Shown: positions 39,954-47,972, numbered from the stretch's first letter. The stretch: 64,000 nucleotides of DNA from Micromonospora chersina (GCF_900091475.1 NZ_FMIB01000002.1:558001-622000); one strand, 5' to 3'. Numbers and translations: made by a program. Notes: generated by a model from the letters alone, not told the origin.

Positions 39954-41329
39954 GCGCTGCCGGGACACCGGCCCGCGGGCTCCGGCTGACCTGGGTGCAG
40001 CCGGAGGACCTGCTGCCGCACGAACTGGCCGCGAGCCGCGACGAGGGCCGCGACGTCACCGCACTGGCCGACCGCTGGACGGCGGCCGGCGGCGACGTCA
40101 CGGCCCCGGTCAGCGGGGCCTCGCCGGTGCCGGCCCCGCCGGAACTGCGGGCCCTCGCCGTCGACCTGCTCGACGCCGCCGACGCGCTGCCCGGCCCCGA
40201 CGGCGCGGACGAGCCCGACGACCTCGACGCGGTCCGCAAGACCTGGCCGGGCGCCTGGGACCTGCCGACCACTGTCGAGCGGGACCGGCTGCACGGGGCC
40301 TGGCTCGGCCGGGCGGCCGGCTGCCTGCTCGGCAAGCCGGTGGAGAAGATCCCCCGCCACGGGATCCGGGAGATCCTCTCCGCCACCGGCCGGTGGCCGC
40401 TGCGCGACTGGTTCACGGCGCGAGGGCTGCCGGCCGACGTGGCCGCCCGCTGGCCGTGGAACCGGCGCAGCGCGCCGACCAGCCTCGCCGAGAACATCGC
40501 CGGCATGCCCGAGGACGACGACCTCAACTTCGCGCTGCTGGCGCTGCGGATCCTGGAGACCCACGGGCCCGGCTTCACCAGCGCCGACGTGGCGCAGGCG
40601 TGGCTGGACTGGCTGCCCGCGGGGCGGGTCTTCACGGCCGAGCGGGTCGCCTACCGCAACCTGCTGCTCGGCCTCACCCCGCCGGAGACCGCCCGCCGGC
40701 ACAACCCGTTCCGGGAGTGGATCGGCGCGCAGATCCGCACCGACGTGTACGGCTGGACCAACCCGGGCCGCCCCGACCGGGCCGCCGAGGCCGCCTGGCG
40801 CGACGCCGCCGTGAGCCACGTCCGGGCCGGGGCGTACGGGGCGATCTGGGTGGCCGCCCTGGCCGCGGCCGCGCCGGTGGCCGGCGACGTCGACGCCGTG
40901 CTGGACGCCGGTGAGTCGGTGCTGCCCCCGGGCAGCCGGTTCACCGCGGCGGTCCGGGAGGCGCGCGCCCTCGGCGCCGGGGGCGAGGACTGGGAGAGCA
41001 TCGTGGACACCCTCTACGCGCGGCACGGCCACCTGCACTGGGTGCACGTCCGCAACAACGCGGCCCTCGTCGCGGCGGCCCTCGCGTACGGGCGGGGCGA
41101 CCTGGAGCGGTCCATCTGCGCGGTGGTCGCCGGCGGCTGGGACACCGACTCCAACGGCGCCACCGTCGGCGCGGTCACCGGGGCGCTCACCGGCGCCGGT
41201 CGGCTGCCGGGGCGCTGGGTCACGCCGCTGCGCAACCGGCTGGCCAGCAGCATCGCCGGCTTCGACGGCATCGGCTTCGACGAGCTGGCCGACCGTACCC
41301 TCGCCCTCGCCCACGGGAACCGGGCATGA
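39950..41329 (+). CDS. Second ADP-ribosylglycohydrolase family protein (variant metal motif)
   Basis: 459-aa paralogue with an extra ~110-residue N-terminal part (LRLTWVQPEDLLPHELAASRDEGRD). The ARH domain begins at GAWLGRAAGCLLGKPVEKIPR. The first metal motif is changed from TDDT to E188-D-D-D191-L-N-F, while the second keeps GGWDTDSNGA (D398, D400, S401). This form is a separate subfamily from the preceding gene and is probably not redundant with it. ATG overlaps the previous stop by four bases. C-terminus ends in DELADRTLALA. Confidence 0.88.
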   Translation: MSAAGTPARGLRLTWVQPEDLLPHELAASRDEGRDVTALADRWTAAGGDVTAPVSGASPVPAPPELRALAVDLLDAADALPGPDGADEPDDLDAVRKTWPGAWDLPTTVERDRLHGAWLGRAAGCLLGKPVEKIPRHGIREILSATGRWPLRDWFTARGLPADVAARWPWNRRSAPTSLAENIAGMPEDDDLNFALLALRILETHGPGFTSADVAQAWLDWLPAGRVFTAERVAYRNLLLGLTPPETARRHNPFREWIGAQIRTDVYGWTNPGRPDRAAEAAWRDAAVSHVRAGAYGAIWVAALAAAAPVAGDVDAVLDAGESVLPPGSRFTAAVREARALGAGGEDWESIVDTLYARHGHLHWVHVRNNAALVAAALAYGRGDLERSICAVVAGGWDTDSNGATVGAVTGALTGAGRLPGRWVTPLRNRLASSIAGFDGIGFDELADRTLALAHGNRA

Positions 41330-42258
41330 GCGCCCGGGTGGTCGTGGTCGGCAGCGCCAACCTGGACCTGGTGGTCACCGCGCCGCAGCTGCCCCGGCCC
41401 GGCGAGACGGTGCTCGGCGACGACTTCCGGATGGTGCCCGGCGGCAAGGGCGCCAACCAGGCGGTCGCCGCGGCCCGGGCTGGCGCGGACTGCGCGTTCG
41501 TGGGCGCGGTCGGCGGCGACGGGTTCGGCGGGCTGCTGCGGGACAACCTGGCCGGCGCCGGTGTCGACCTGCGCGGCCTGCGCACCGTCGACGGGCCGTC
41601 CGGGGTCGCGCTGATCGCCGTCGACCACGCCGCGGAGAACTGCATCGTGGTCGCCCCGGGCGCGAACGCCGCGCTGACGCTGCACGACGCCGACCGCGCG
41701 GCGGTGGCCGAGGCCGACGTGCTGCTGCTGCAACTGGAGGTGCCCCTCGCGGAGGTCACCCGGGCCGCCGGCTGGGCCCGCACCGGCGGCGCCGCCGTGG
41801 TGCTCAACGCCGCCCCGGCCCGGCCGCTGCCGGCCGAACTGCTCGACCTCGTCGACGTGCTGGTGGTCAACGAGCACGAGGCCGCCACCGTGGCCGGCGT
41901 GTTCACCGACGATCCGGCGGCGCTGCTCGACACCCTGGTCGGCCTCGTGCCCCGGGTGGTGCTCACCCTCGGCGCGCGCGGCGCAGCCTACGCCGACCGC
42001 GACGGCGCCCGGATCGAGGTGCCCGCCCCGAAGATCGACGCGGTGGACACCACGGCCGCCGGCGACGCGTTCACCGGCGCGCTCGCCGTCGCCCTGGCCG
42101 AGCGTGGCGGCCTCACCGGGGACACCGCCACGGCCGTGCTGCGCTGGGCGTGCGCCGCCGGCGCGGCCTGCGCCCAGCGCCCCGGCGCCTCCACCGCCCT
42201 GCCCGAGCGGGCCGCCATCGACGCGCTGTCCGCCGCCACCTACGGAGAGGTCGAGTGA
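41326..42258 (+). CDS. Ribokinase-like PfkB-family carbohydrate kinase
   Basis: 310-aa sugar kinase. N-terminal GSANLDLVV and GGKGANQAVAAARAG are ribokinase-like; NEHEAATVAG marks the nucleotide side, and DTTAAGDAFTGAL holds the catalytic base D247 and the anion hole. It would phosphorylate ribose or a related pentose using ATP. Next to two ARH-fold hydrolases it fits a route in which ribose released from a riboside is trapped as a phosphate. Start ATG overlaps the previous stop (ATGA). Confidence 0.9.
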   Translation: MSARVVVVGSANLDLVVTAPQLPRPGETVLGDDFRMVPGGKGANQAVAAARAGADCAFVGAVGGDGFGGLLRDNLAGAGVDLRGLRTVDGPSGVALIAVDHAAENCIVVAPGANAALTLHDADRAAVAEADVLLLQLEVPLAEVTRAAGWARTGGAAVVLNAAPARPLPAELLDLVDVLVVNEHEAATVAGVFTDDPAALLDTLVGLVPRVVLTLGARGAAYADRDGARIEVPAPKIDAVDTTAAGDAFTGALAVALAERGGLTGDTATAVLRWACAAGAACAQRPGASTALPERAAIDALSAATYGEVE

Positions 42259-44201
42259 GCTTCAACCCGTACGTGCCCCGGCCGATCGACCGGCCCACCG
42301 AGGTGCCGCTCGGCGCGCACGCCGACCTGACCACCCTGGACGAGGCGAAGATCTTCGCCGCCCCCGACAACCCCGCCGACTGGCCGGCCTGGCGGGAGCA
42401 GCTCACCCGGTGGCGGGCCGACGCCCGCGCCCGGCTCGGCTACACCGGCGCGCACTACGACGAGATCGCCGGGGACTGCTTCACCGTCTGCCTGGCCTGG
42501 TTGTGGGACGAGACGCTCTACGACCACGACCGCGGCGAGTTCACCGTCGCGGCGTTCCTCGACGCGGCGCGGCGCGACTTCGGCGGCTTCGACGGGGTGG
42601 TGCTCTGGCACGCGTACCCGGTGATCGGCCTGGACGACCGCAACCAGTTCGACTGGTACCGCGACGTGCCCGAACTGCCCCAGGTGGTCCGCGCGTTCCA
42701 GGACGCCGGGGTCCGGGTGTTCGTCGACTACAACCCGTGGGACACCGGCACGCGGCGCGAGCCCGGCGCCGACGCGGAGGAGGTCGCGGCGCTGGCCGAC
42801 CGGCTCGGTGTCGACGGCGTCTTCCTGGACACCCTCAAGGAGGGCGCCGGCGAGCTGCGCAAGGCCCTCGACGCGGTCCGCCCGGGCCTGGTCCTGGAGG
42901 GGGAGAGCCGGGTGCCGCTGGCCCGGATCTCCGACCACGCCATGTCGTGGGCGCAGTGGTTCGCCGACTCGGACACCCCCGGTGTGCTGCGAGCCAAGTG
43001 GTTCGAGCGCCGGCACGTCCTGCACCACACCCGGCGCTGGCACCGCGACCACCTCGACGAGCTGCACTCGGCCTGGCTCAACGGCTGCGGCGTGCTGGTC
43101 TGGGAGAGCGTCTTCGGCGTCTGGGTCGGCTGGAACGAGCGGGACCGGGCTGTGCTGCGGGCCATGCGCCGGGTGCAGGCCAGCCACGCCGCGTGGTTGC
43201 GCGCCGAGGACTGGGTCCCGCTCGCCGACCACCCCGGCGCCGGCCAGGTGTACGCGTCCCGCTGGACCCACGACGGCCAGCCGCTGTGGACGGTCGTCAA
43301 CCGCGGCGCCGACCACGACGGCCCCTGGCTGCTCACCGACGCCCGGCCCGGGCGCTTCGTCGACCTGGTCACCGGCGCCGAGCTGACCGTCACCGAACTC
43401 GAGGACGGTCGGGTCGCGGTCGGCGGGCCCCTGCCCGCCGGGGCGATCGCCGCCGTGGTCGCCACCGACACCCCGGTGCCCCGGCACGAGCCGCCGACCG
43501 GCGACCCGTCCTTCCCGGCCCGCGCCGCCGTGCGCGCCCGCACCCCGTGGTCGCCCCTGGCCGCCCTGCCCGACGGCATGGTCACCGTCGACGGTGGCAG
43601 GCACGACCTGACCGTCCACCACCGGGTCCGGGAGACCGGCCTCTACGGCGAGGCCCCGTACGTCGACGAGTGGAAGCCGCTGCCGCCCCGCCTGCACCAC
43701 ACCGGCACGCTGCGCCGCCCGGTCCGGCTCGGCCGGTTCGCCATCGACACCCACGAGGTCACCCACGGGCAGTACGCGCGCTTCCTCGCCGCCACCGGCT
43801 ACCGCCCGGTCCGGCCCGAACGGTTCACCGCCGGGCAGGGCCCCGCCGACGCCCCGGTCACCGGGGTGGACCTCGCCGACGCCCGCGCGTACGCCGACTG
43901 GGCCGGGCTGCGGCTGCCCACCGAGGACGAGTGGCAGGTGGCCGCCGAGGCGGGCCTGCTGGTCCGGCGGGAGCCCCTGGTGTGGAACCTGACGGAGAGC
44001 GAGCACTCCGACGGGCGGACCCGCTTCGTCATCCTGAAGGGCGGCTGCGCGTACCGGGCCGAGGGCTCCGACTGGTACCTCGACGGCGGCCCGCAGCCGC
44101 CGGACGTGTCGGTGAAGCTGCTGCTCACCGGCGCCGGCCTCGGCCGCTCCACCTCGATCGGCTTCCGCTGCGCCGCCGACCTGCCCGAGGTGGCGCGATG
44201 A
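42255..44201 (+). CDS. TIM-barrel glycoside-hydrolase-like protein fused to a SUMF1/FGE-type domain
   Basis: 648-aa cytoplasmic protein of unusual build. Residues ~60-310 look like a TIM barrel (FDGVVLWHAYPVIGLD, VRVFVDYNPWDTG, VDGVFLDTLKEG, LVLEGESRVP), and ~320-420 like a small beta-domain. Residues ~455-645 match the formylglycine-generating-enzyme/sulfatase-modifying fold (IDTHEVTHGQYARFLAATGY, LRLPTEDEWQVAAEAG, FVILKGGCAY, IGFRCA). The paired active-site cysteines of true FGE are not apparent; C598 sits at the GGS/GGC position. Enzyme activity is not assigned. GTG overlaps the kinase stop. Confidence 0.75.
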   Translation: MSFNPYVPRPIDRPTEVPLGAHADLTTLDEAKIFAAPDNPADWPAWREQLTRWRADARARLGYTGAHYDEIAGDCFTVCLAWLWDETLYDHDRGEFTVAAFLDAARRDFGGFDGVVLWHAYPVIGLDDRNQFDWYRDVPELPQVVRAFQDAGVRVFVDYNPWDTGTRREPGADAEEVAALADRLGVDGVFLDTLKEGAGELRKALDAVRPGLVLEGESRVPLARISDHAMSWAQWFADSDTPGVLRAKWFERRHVLHHTRRWHRDHLDELHSAWLNGCGVLVWESVFGVWVGWNERDRAVLRAMRRVQASHAAWLRAEDWVPLADHPGAGQVYASRWTHDGQPLWTVVNRGADHDGPWLLTDARPGRFVDLVTGAELTVTELEDGRVAVGGPLPAGAIAAVVATDTPVPRHEPPTGDPSFPARAAVRARTPWSPLAALPDGMVTVDGGRHDLTVHHRVRETGLYGEAPYVDEWKPLPPRLHHTGTLRRPVRLGRFAIDTHEVTHGQYARFLAATGYRPVRPERFTAGQGPADAPVTGVDLADARAYADWAGLRLPTEDEWQVAAEAGLLVRREPLVWNLTESEHSDGRTRFVILKGGCAYRAEGSDWYLDGGPQPPDVSVKLLLTGAGLGRSTSIGFRCAADLPEVAR

Positions 44202-45385
44202 CCGCTCCGCTGCACGGCATCAAGGTCGTCGACCTGGCCACCCTGTTCGCCGGCCCGCTGGCCGCCGCGTTCCTCGGCGACTTCGGCGCCGACGTGGTCA
44301 AGGTGGAGCACCCCGCCAAGCCCGACCCGTCCCGGGGCCACGGCCCCGCGAAGGACGGCGTCGGCCTGTGGTGGAAGGTGCTCGGCCGCAACAAGCGGAC
44401 CGTCACGCTCAACCTGTCCCACCCCGAGGGCGCCGACCTGCTGCGCCGGCTGCTCGCCGACGCCGACGTGCTGGTGGAGAACTTCCGCCCCGGCACGCTC
44501 GAACGCTGGGGTCTCGGCCCCGACGAGCTGCACGCCGTCAACCCGCGGCTGGTGATCGCCCGGATCAGCGGCTTCGGGCAGATCGGCCCGTACGCGCCCC
44601 GGCCCGGGTTCGGCACCCTCGCCGAGGCGATGAGCGGCTTCGCGGCGGCCACCGGGGAACCCGACGGGCCGCCGACCCTGCCGCCGTTCGGGCTGGCCGA
44701 CTCGGTCACCGCGCTCGCCGCCGCGTACGCGGTCATGCTGGCCCTGCGCGGCCGCGACCTGACCGGCCGCGGCCAGGTCGTCGACCTCGCCATCATCGAG
44801 CCGATCATGGCGATGCTCGGCCCGCAGATCACCTGGTACGACCAGCTCGGCTACGTCCAGCCCCGGCTGGGCAACCGGTCCAACAACAACGCGCCCCGCA
44901 ACACCTACCGGTGCGCCGACGGGCGGTGGGTGGCCGTGTCCACCAGCGCGCAGAGCATCGCCGAGCGGGTGGTCCGCCTCGTCGGCCGCTCCGACCTGGT
45001 CGACGAGCCGTGGTTCGCCACCGGCAGCGGCCGGGCCGCGCACGCCGACGAACTCGACGCGGCGGTCGGCGGCTGGGTGGCGAAGCGGGACCGCGACGAG
45101 GTGGTGGCGGCGTTCGAGGCGGCCCAGGCCGCCGTTGCCCCCGTCTACGACGTGCGGGACATCCTCGCCGACCCGCAGTACGCGGCGCTCGGCACCGTGG
45201 TCACCGTCCCCGACGAGGAACTGGGGGAGGTACGCATGCAGAACGTGCCGTTCCGCATGTCGGACAGCCCGGGGGAGATCCGGCACGCGGGCCGCCGCCA
45301 CGGCCAGGACACCGACGCCGTGTTCGGCGCGCTCGGGCTGACCGGCGACGAGCTGGCCGCGCTGCGGGAGCGCGGGGTGATCTGA
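44198..45385 (+). CDS. Family III CoA-transferase (CaiB/BaiF)
   Basis: 395-aa enzyme that moves CoA between carboxylic acids without a covalent phospho step. N-terminal GIKVVDLATLFAGPLAAAFLGDFGADVVKVEHP and KRTVTLNLSHPEG are diagnostic; the catalytic aspartate is D168 in GLADSVTALAAAYAV, and NAPRNTYRCADGRWVAVS begins the second domain. Partners such as formyl-, succinyl- or citramalyl-CoA transfer are known in the family. The next gene is a CoA-ester lyase, so it probably activates a hydroxy- or branched dicarboxylic acid for cleavage. ATG overlaps the preceding stop. Confidence 0.92.
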   Translation: MTAPLHGIKVVDLATLFAGPLAAAFLGDFGADVVKVEHPAKPDPSRGHGPAKDGVGLWWKVLGRNKRTVTLNLSHPEGADLLRRLLADADVLVENFRPGTLERWGLGPDELHAVNPRLVIARISGFGQIGPYAPRPGFGTLAEAMSGFAAATGEPDGPPTLPPFGLADSVTALAAAYAVMLALRGRDLTGRGQVVDLAIIEPIMAMLGPQITWYDQLGYVQPRLGNRSNNNAPRNTYRCADGRWVAVSTSAQSIAERVVRLVGRSDLVDEPWFATGSGRAAHADELDAAVGGWVAKRDRDEVVAAFEAAQAAVAPVYDVRDILADPQYAALGTVVTVPDEELGEVRMQNVPFRMSDSPGEIRHAGRRHGQDTDAVFGALGLTGDELAALRERGVI

Positions 45386-46206
45386 TGCTGCTCACCCTGC
45401 TCTACGTGCCCGGCGACCGCCCCGACCGGTTCGCCAAGGCGGTCGCCGCCGGCGCCGACGCGGTCATCCTCGACCTGGAGGACGCCGTCGTGGCCGGCCG
45501 CAAGGCGTACGCCCGGGAGGCGGTCGCCGAGTTCCTGGCCGACCCGCAGCCGCTGCCCGTGCAGGTCCGGGTCAACGAGCTGACCGGCCCCGACGTCGCC
45601 GCCGACCTGGCCGCCGTCGCCGGCCGGCCGGGGCTTTCCGGGCTGCGCCTGCCCAAGGTGGAGTCCCCGGCGACCGTCGCCGCCGTGGCCGCCCGGGTCG
45701 ACACCCCGCTGCACCCGCTTGTCGAGTCGGCCGTCGGGCTGGAGTCCGCGTACCCGATCGCGGCCGCCCACCCGTCGGTGGCCTCGCTGGGGCTCGGCGA
45801 GGCCGACCTCCGCTCCGACCTGGGTGTCGCCGACGACGACGGCCTGCTCTGGGCCCGCGGCCGGATCGTGGTCGCGGCCCGCGCGGCCGGCCTGCCGCCG
45901 CCGGTCATGTCGGTGTACGCCGACGTCACCGACCTCGACGGCCTGGCCGCCTCCTGCGCGGCCGGCCGGCGGCTCGGCTTCCTCGGCCGGGCCGCCATCC
46001 ACCCGCGCCAGCTGCCGGTGATCGCGGCCGCGTTCCGCCCCGCCGACCGGGAGGTGGACCGGGCCCGGGAACTGCTCGCCGCGCTCGCCGACGCGCAGAC
46101 CCGCGGCTCCGGCACCGTGGTGCTGCCCGACGGCCGGTTCGCCGACCGCGCCATGGTGGCCGCCGCCCGCCGCGTCGTCGACCTCGCCGCCCGCTACGCC
46201 GCCTGA
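45385..46206 (+). CDS. CitE-like CoA ester lyase (HpcH/HpaI aldolase family)
   Basis: 273-aa TIM-barrel lyase: LYVPGDRPDRFAKAVAAGADAVILDLEDAV is the CitE opening, with metal and substrate ligands in RVNELTGP, LPKVESP, LVESAVGLE and LGLGEADLRSDLG. Stand-alone CitE homologues cleave malyl-, beta-methylmalyl- or citramalyl-CoA to acetyl-CoA or propionyl-CoA and a 2-oxoacid. It is last in the LacI-controlled operon and overlaps the CoA-transferase stop as TGATG. Together they make a plausible activation and cleavage step for the non-sugar part of the imported compound. Confidence 0.9.
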   Translation: MLLTLLYVPGDRPDRFAKAVAAGADAVILDLEDAVVAGRKAYAREAVAEFLADPQPLPVQVRVNELTGPDVAADLAAVAGRPGLSGLRLPKVESPATVAAVAARVDTPLHPLVESAVGLESAYPIAAAHPSVASLGLGEADLRSDLGVADDDGLLWARGRIVVAARAAGLPPPVMSVYADVTDLDGLAASCAAGRRLGFLGRAAIHPRQLPVIAAAFRPADREVDRARELLAALADAQTRGSGTVVLPDGRFADRAMVAAARRVVDLAARYAA

Positions 46207-46257
46207 GACAGCGGCGGCCCATGACAAACTCGGTGTCACGGCACTCGCTGATCGGTC

Positions 46258-46434
46258 ATGCTGGACGGCGTGGCCGACATCATCCGGGCATGGCGCAGCA
46301 CGGCACTGGCCCGGAACAGCGGCGCGATCGAGACGGAACTCGACGTGGCCTGGGCGTGCCTGCTCAGCGAGTGGGACGTGGCTGTCGGCTCCCGGTCAGA
46401 ACTTCAGTTGGTGGGCCGCCGAGCTGCGGAGTGA
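46258..46434 (+). CDS. Possible small ORF, 58 aa
   Basis: ATG at 46258 opens a frame reading LDGVADIIRAWRSTALARN and ending VGRRAAE. Third positions are G/C-rich for the first 45 codons and the composition is protein-like (Trp, Asp, Glu, Ile balanced), unlike antisense shadows. There is no clear RBS and no recognised family, and the last third has poorer codon use. It may be a small gene or the N-terminal remnant of a larger one, as this zone holds other gene scraps. Confidence 0.3.
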   Translation: MLDGVADIIRAWRSTALARNSGAIETELDVAWACLLSEWDVAVGSRSELQLVGRRAAE

Positions 46435-47034
46435 AATGTCGCCGCCCCCCCGTGTCACTGGAGAGCGTTCCGCCAGACACTTCCGTGCGCACATCGTGCT
46501 GCCACGCTCGTGACTCTGCCCTTGGGCAGCCGGCCGTCGCAGCCTCCCTGAGCGGACGGTGCGCGCCGGCTGGCGAAGTCCATGTCGGCCAGGCCAGTCC
46601 GTCACCTCGGCAACCGGCCGCCACGACCACGGGTCGATGACGGGGTGCCGCAGCAATCGTCCATGGACCGGCAGCGGCTCGCCGGGCGCCCCCCGGCCGG
46701 GCTGGATGACTCACGGCCCGTAGCGTGCGGCGGACCGCATGCTGCGCGCGCCATCGCAGGAAGCACGTGCGCGAAAGCCGTGGTCAGCGGCTTGGCGCTG
46801 GGTTCGACCTTTCGGTCGGGGCCGTCGTAGTACGGGCGTACCGTGTGTCAGAACACGTAAAATCCTTGCGAGCTACTGTTACAGGGGTATAACCGCACGT
46901 CAGAGCGGCCGGGACGATATCGCACAACAAGACGTTCGCCAAGTTGGATCTGGGGTTCCCTACTGCCAAACGGCATGGTTATGGCATAGTGCGGGTGCTG
47001 TCGACGTGTCGCAGCCAAGTTGGAAAACGAAGAA
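46435..47034. other. Gene-poor segment, partly lower GC
   Basis: About 600 bases with no frame of convincing composition. Bases 46850-47035 are clearly less GC-rich than the rest of the window. A minus-strand frame from ATG 46976 to a stop ending at 46848 (42 aa, MPFGSREPQIQLGERL start) has a TATGCC hexamer six bases upstream, but its third positions are only about half G/C, so it is either foreign or non-coding. A plus-strand promoter-like sequence lies in the same stretch. Confidence 0.6.
46866..46893 (+). promoter_or_regulatory. Promoter-like sequence in the gene-poor segment
   Basis: TTGCGA (46866-46871), 16-base spacer, TATAAC (46888-46893). No good reading frame follows; the next features are the hairpins at 47035-47072 and 47085-47114, so a small RNA of about 150-180 bases is possible. 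Confidence 0.3.
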
Positions 47035-47072
47035 CGCTCCACCCTCGGCCGGCCAAGCTTCGGAGTGGAGCG
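47035..47072. terminator. Hairpin 1 of a double hairpin
   Basis: CGCTCCA (47035-47041) pairs with TGGAGCG (47066-47072), and CTC/GAG pair inside. It lies 12 bases from a stronger hairpin and could end a plus-strand transcript. Confidence 0.4.
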
Positions 47073-47084
47073 CCCTTCACCGTC

Positions 47085-47114
47085 ATGTAGCCGCGCCCTC
47101 AGGCGCGGCTACAT
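47085..47114 (-). terminator. Strong 13-bp hairpin at the end of the 56-aa gene
   Basis: ATGTAGCCGCGCC (47085-47097), loop CTCA, GGCGCGGCTACAT (47102-47114): a perfect 13-bp stem. On the minus strand it overlaps the last codon and stop of the small gene and would end its transcript. An alternative is the subterminal hairpin of a vanished IS200/IS605-type element. Confidence 0.65.
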
Positions 47115-47279
47115 CCCTTTCCAGGTCCGGTAGAGCCTCACCGCGTGGCCCGCGAGGTTCAGAACCAGCGTGGCCGAGTTGATGATGCTCTTCCACCTCA
47201 CCCGCGGACGGGTGGAGCGGTCGGGCCTGGGGGCGCTCCGGCGTTGCTGCCGGCGAGCCCGGGTTGAGCGGCTGAACAT
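47109..47279 (-). CDS. Small basic protein, 56 aa, unrecognised
   Basis: Too short for routine calling but well supported: ATG at 47279 has GGAGG seven bases upstream and the stop lies in a strong hairpin. The first 30 residues are extremely basic (MFSRSTRARRQQRRS, then RPRVRWK), followed by SIINSATLVLNLAGHAVRLY, an amphipathic or membrane-associating helix, and RTWKGM. The build suggests a nucleic-acid- or membrane-binding micro-protein. It is flanked by gene scraps, so it could be cargo of a lost mobile element. No function is assigned. Confidence 0.6.
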   Translation of the reverse strand: MFSRSTRARRQQRRSAPRPDRSTRPRVRWKSIINSATLVLNLAGHAVRLYRTWKGM

Positions 47280-47584
47280 GACGTACCTCCATCTCCCGGG
47301 GTCTCGAGTCGTACCCGGGCGCCCTAAGCAAGTGGGTGCGACCCGGAGTTCGTCCCGAGGTTGGGAGGGAACGTCACGTCGGAGGGATACTCTACTGCCC
47401 CGCCGCCGCGGCGTACGCAGACCTAGGCGGACGCGTAATCGGCCTCAGCCCTCTGTGGACGTTTTCGCAGCTAGAGCCCGGTGGGTGAGTGACCCCAGTG
47501 ACTCAGCTGACTTCGGCAGAAGTCGGCCCGGGTCGACGAAATGCACCCACGCGCCGCGTCCACGCGAGTGCCGTGACACGTCCG
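47280..47584. other. Intergenic segment without a supported gene
   Basis: About 300 bases upstream of the 56-aa gene and before the dcd fragment. Contains the leader of the small gene and TAGAGT on the minus strand near 47390. Reading frames here are short and have shadow-like composition. Confidence 0.5.
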
Positions 47585-47656
47585 CGCGTCTCCGAGATCA
47601 AGGCGGGCACGCTCGCGCTGGCGCCCTTCGAGCCCGAGCTGGTGCAGCCGTCCAGC
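47585..47656 (+). pseudogene. dcd: dCTP deaminase (dcd) N-terminal fragment
   Basis: Translation gives VSEIKAGTLALAPFEPELV followed by QPSS, which matches residues about 8-32 of actinomycete dCTP deaminase (pattern D-R-D-x-x-x-E-I-x-x-G-x-L-x-L-x-P-F-x-P-x-L-V-Q-P-S-S). The M-L-L-S start is missing and the homology stops abruptly at 47656, before the I-D-V-R-L-D motif. So it is a broken remnant. Intact dcd is expected elsewhere in the chromosome. Confidence 0.65.
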
Positions 47657-47846
47657 ATGGTGACCCGGTCAGCGACGGCGTCGTTCTTCACCACCACGGC
47701 GGCCGCCCCGTACGCCCGGACGATCAGCCGACAGTGCGGCGATCCGGGCCACCTCGCGGCCGGCGAGACACAACCGGCGGAGCACCCCTACTGTTCGCAG
47801 GGACCCGGGGGCGAGCCCGTAAGCCGCCTTTCGGCAGGTGAGCTAG

Positions 47847-47972
47847 CGGGCAGCCCGGAGCAGCAGGAAAACACGGGGCCTGCCGCCCCGGTTCCCCGGG
47901 AAGCTGACACCGGAGGAGTGCGAGCGGGTCGCCACCTTCAGCGACGTCGAGGAACTCGCACGGACCCGCTGA
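47847..47972 (+). pseudogene. C-terminal remnant of an unidentified gene
   Basis: The frame open after a TAG at 47844 ends with GKLTPEECERVATFSDVEEL and then ARTR, stop. Composition and codon use are those of a real protein C-terminus, but there is no start codon, so the gene is truncated at its 5' side. The LTPEE-x-E-R-V-A-x-F-x-D-x-E-E-L pattern resembles the ends of some nuclease/transposase-like actinomycete proteins; not assigned. Confidence 0.4.

Noticed and set aside
46396..46656. Minus-strand 86-codon frame in the gene-poor segment (start MLRHPVIDPWSW)
   Set aside because: No RBS, no recognisable family and shadow-like Arg content in its second half; overlaps the end of another weak frame. 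Not enough to call a gene.
46795..46825. tRNA T-arm-like GGTTCGACC stretch
   Set aside because: No acceptor stem, anticodon arm or D-arm can be drawn around it; it is a chance match.
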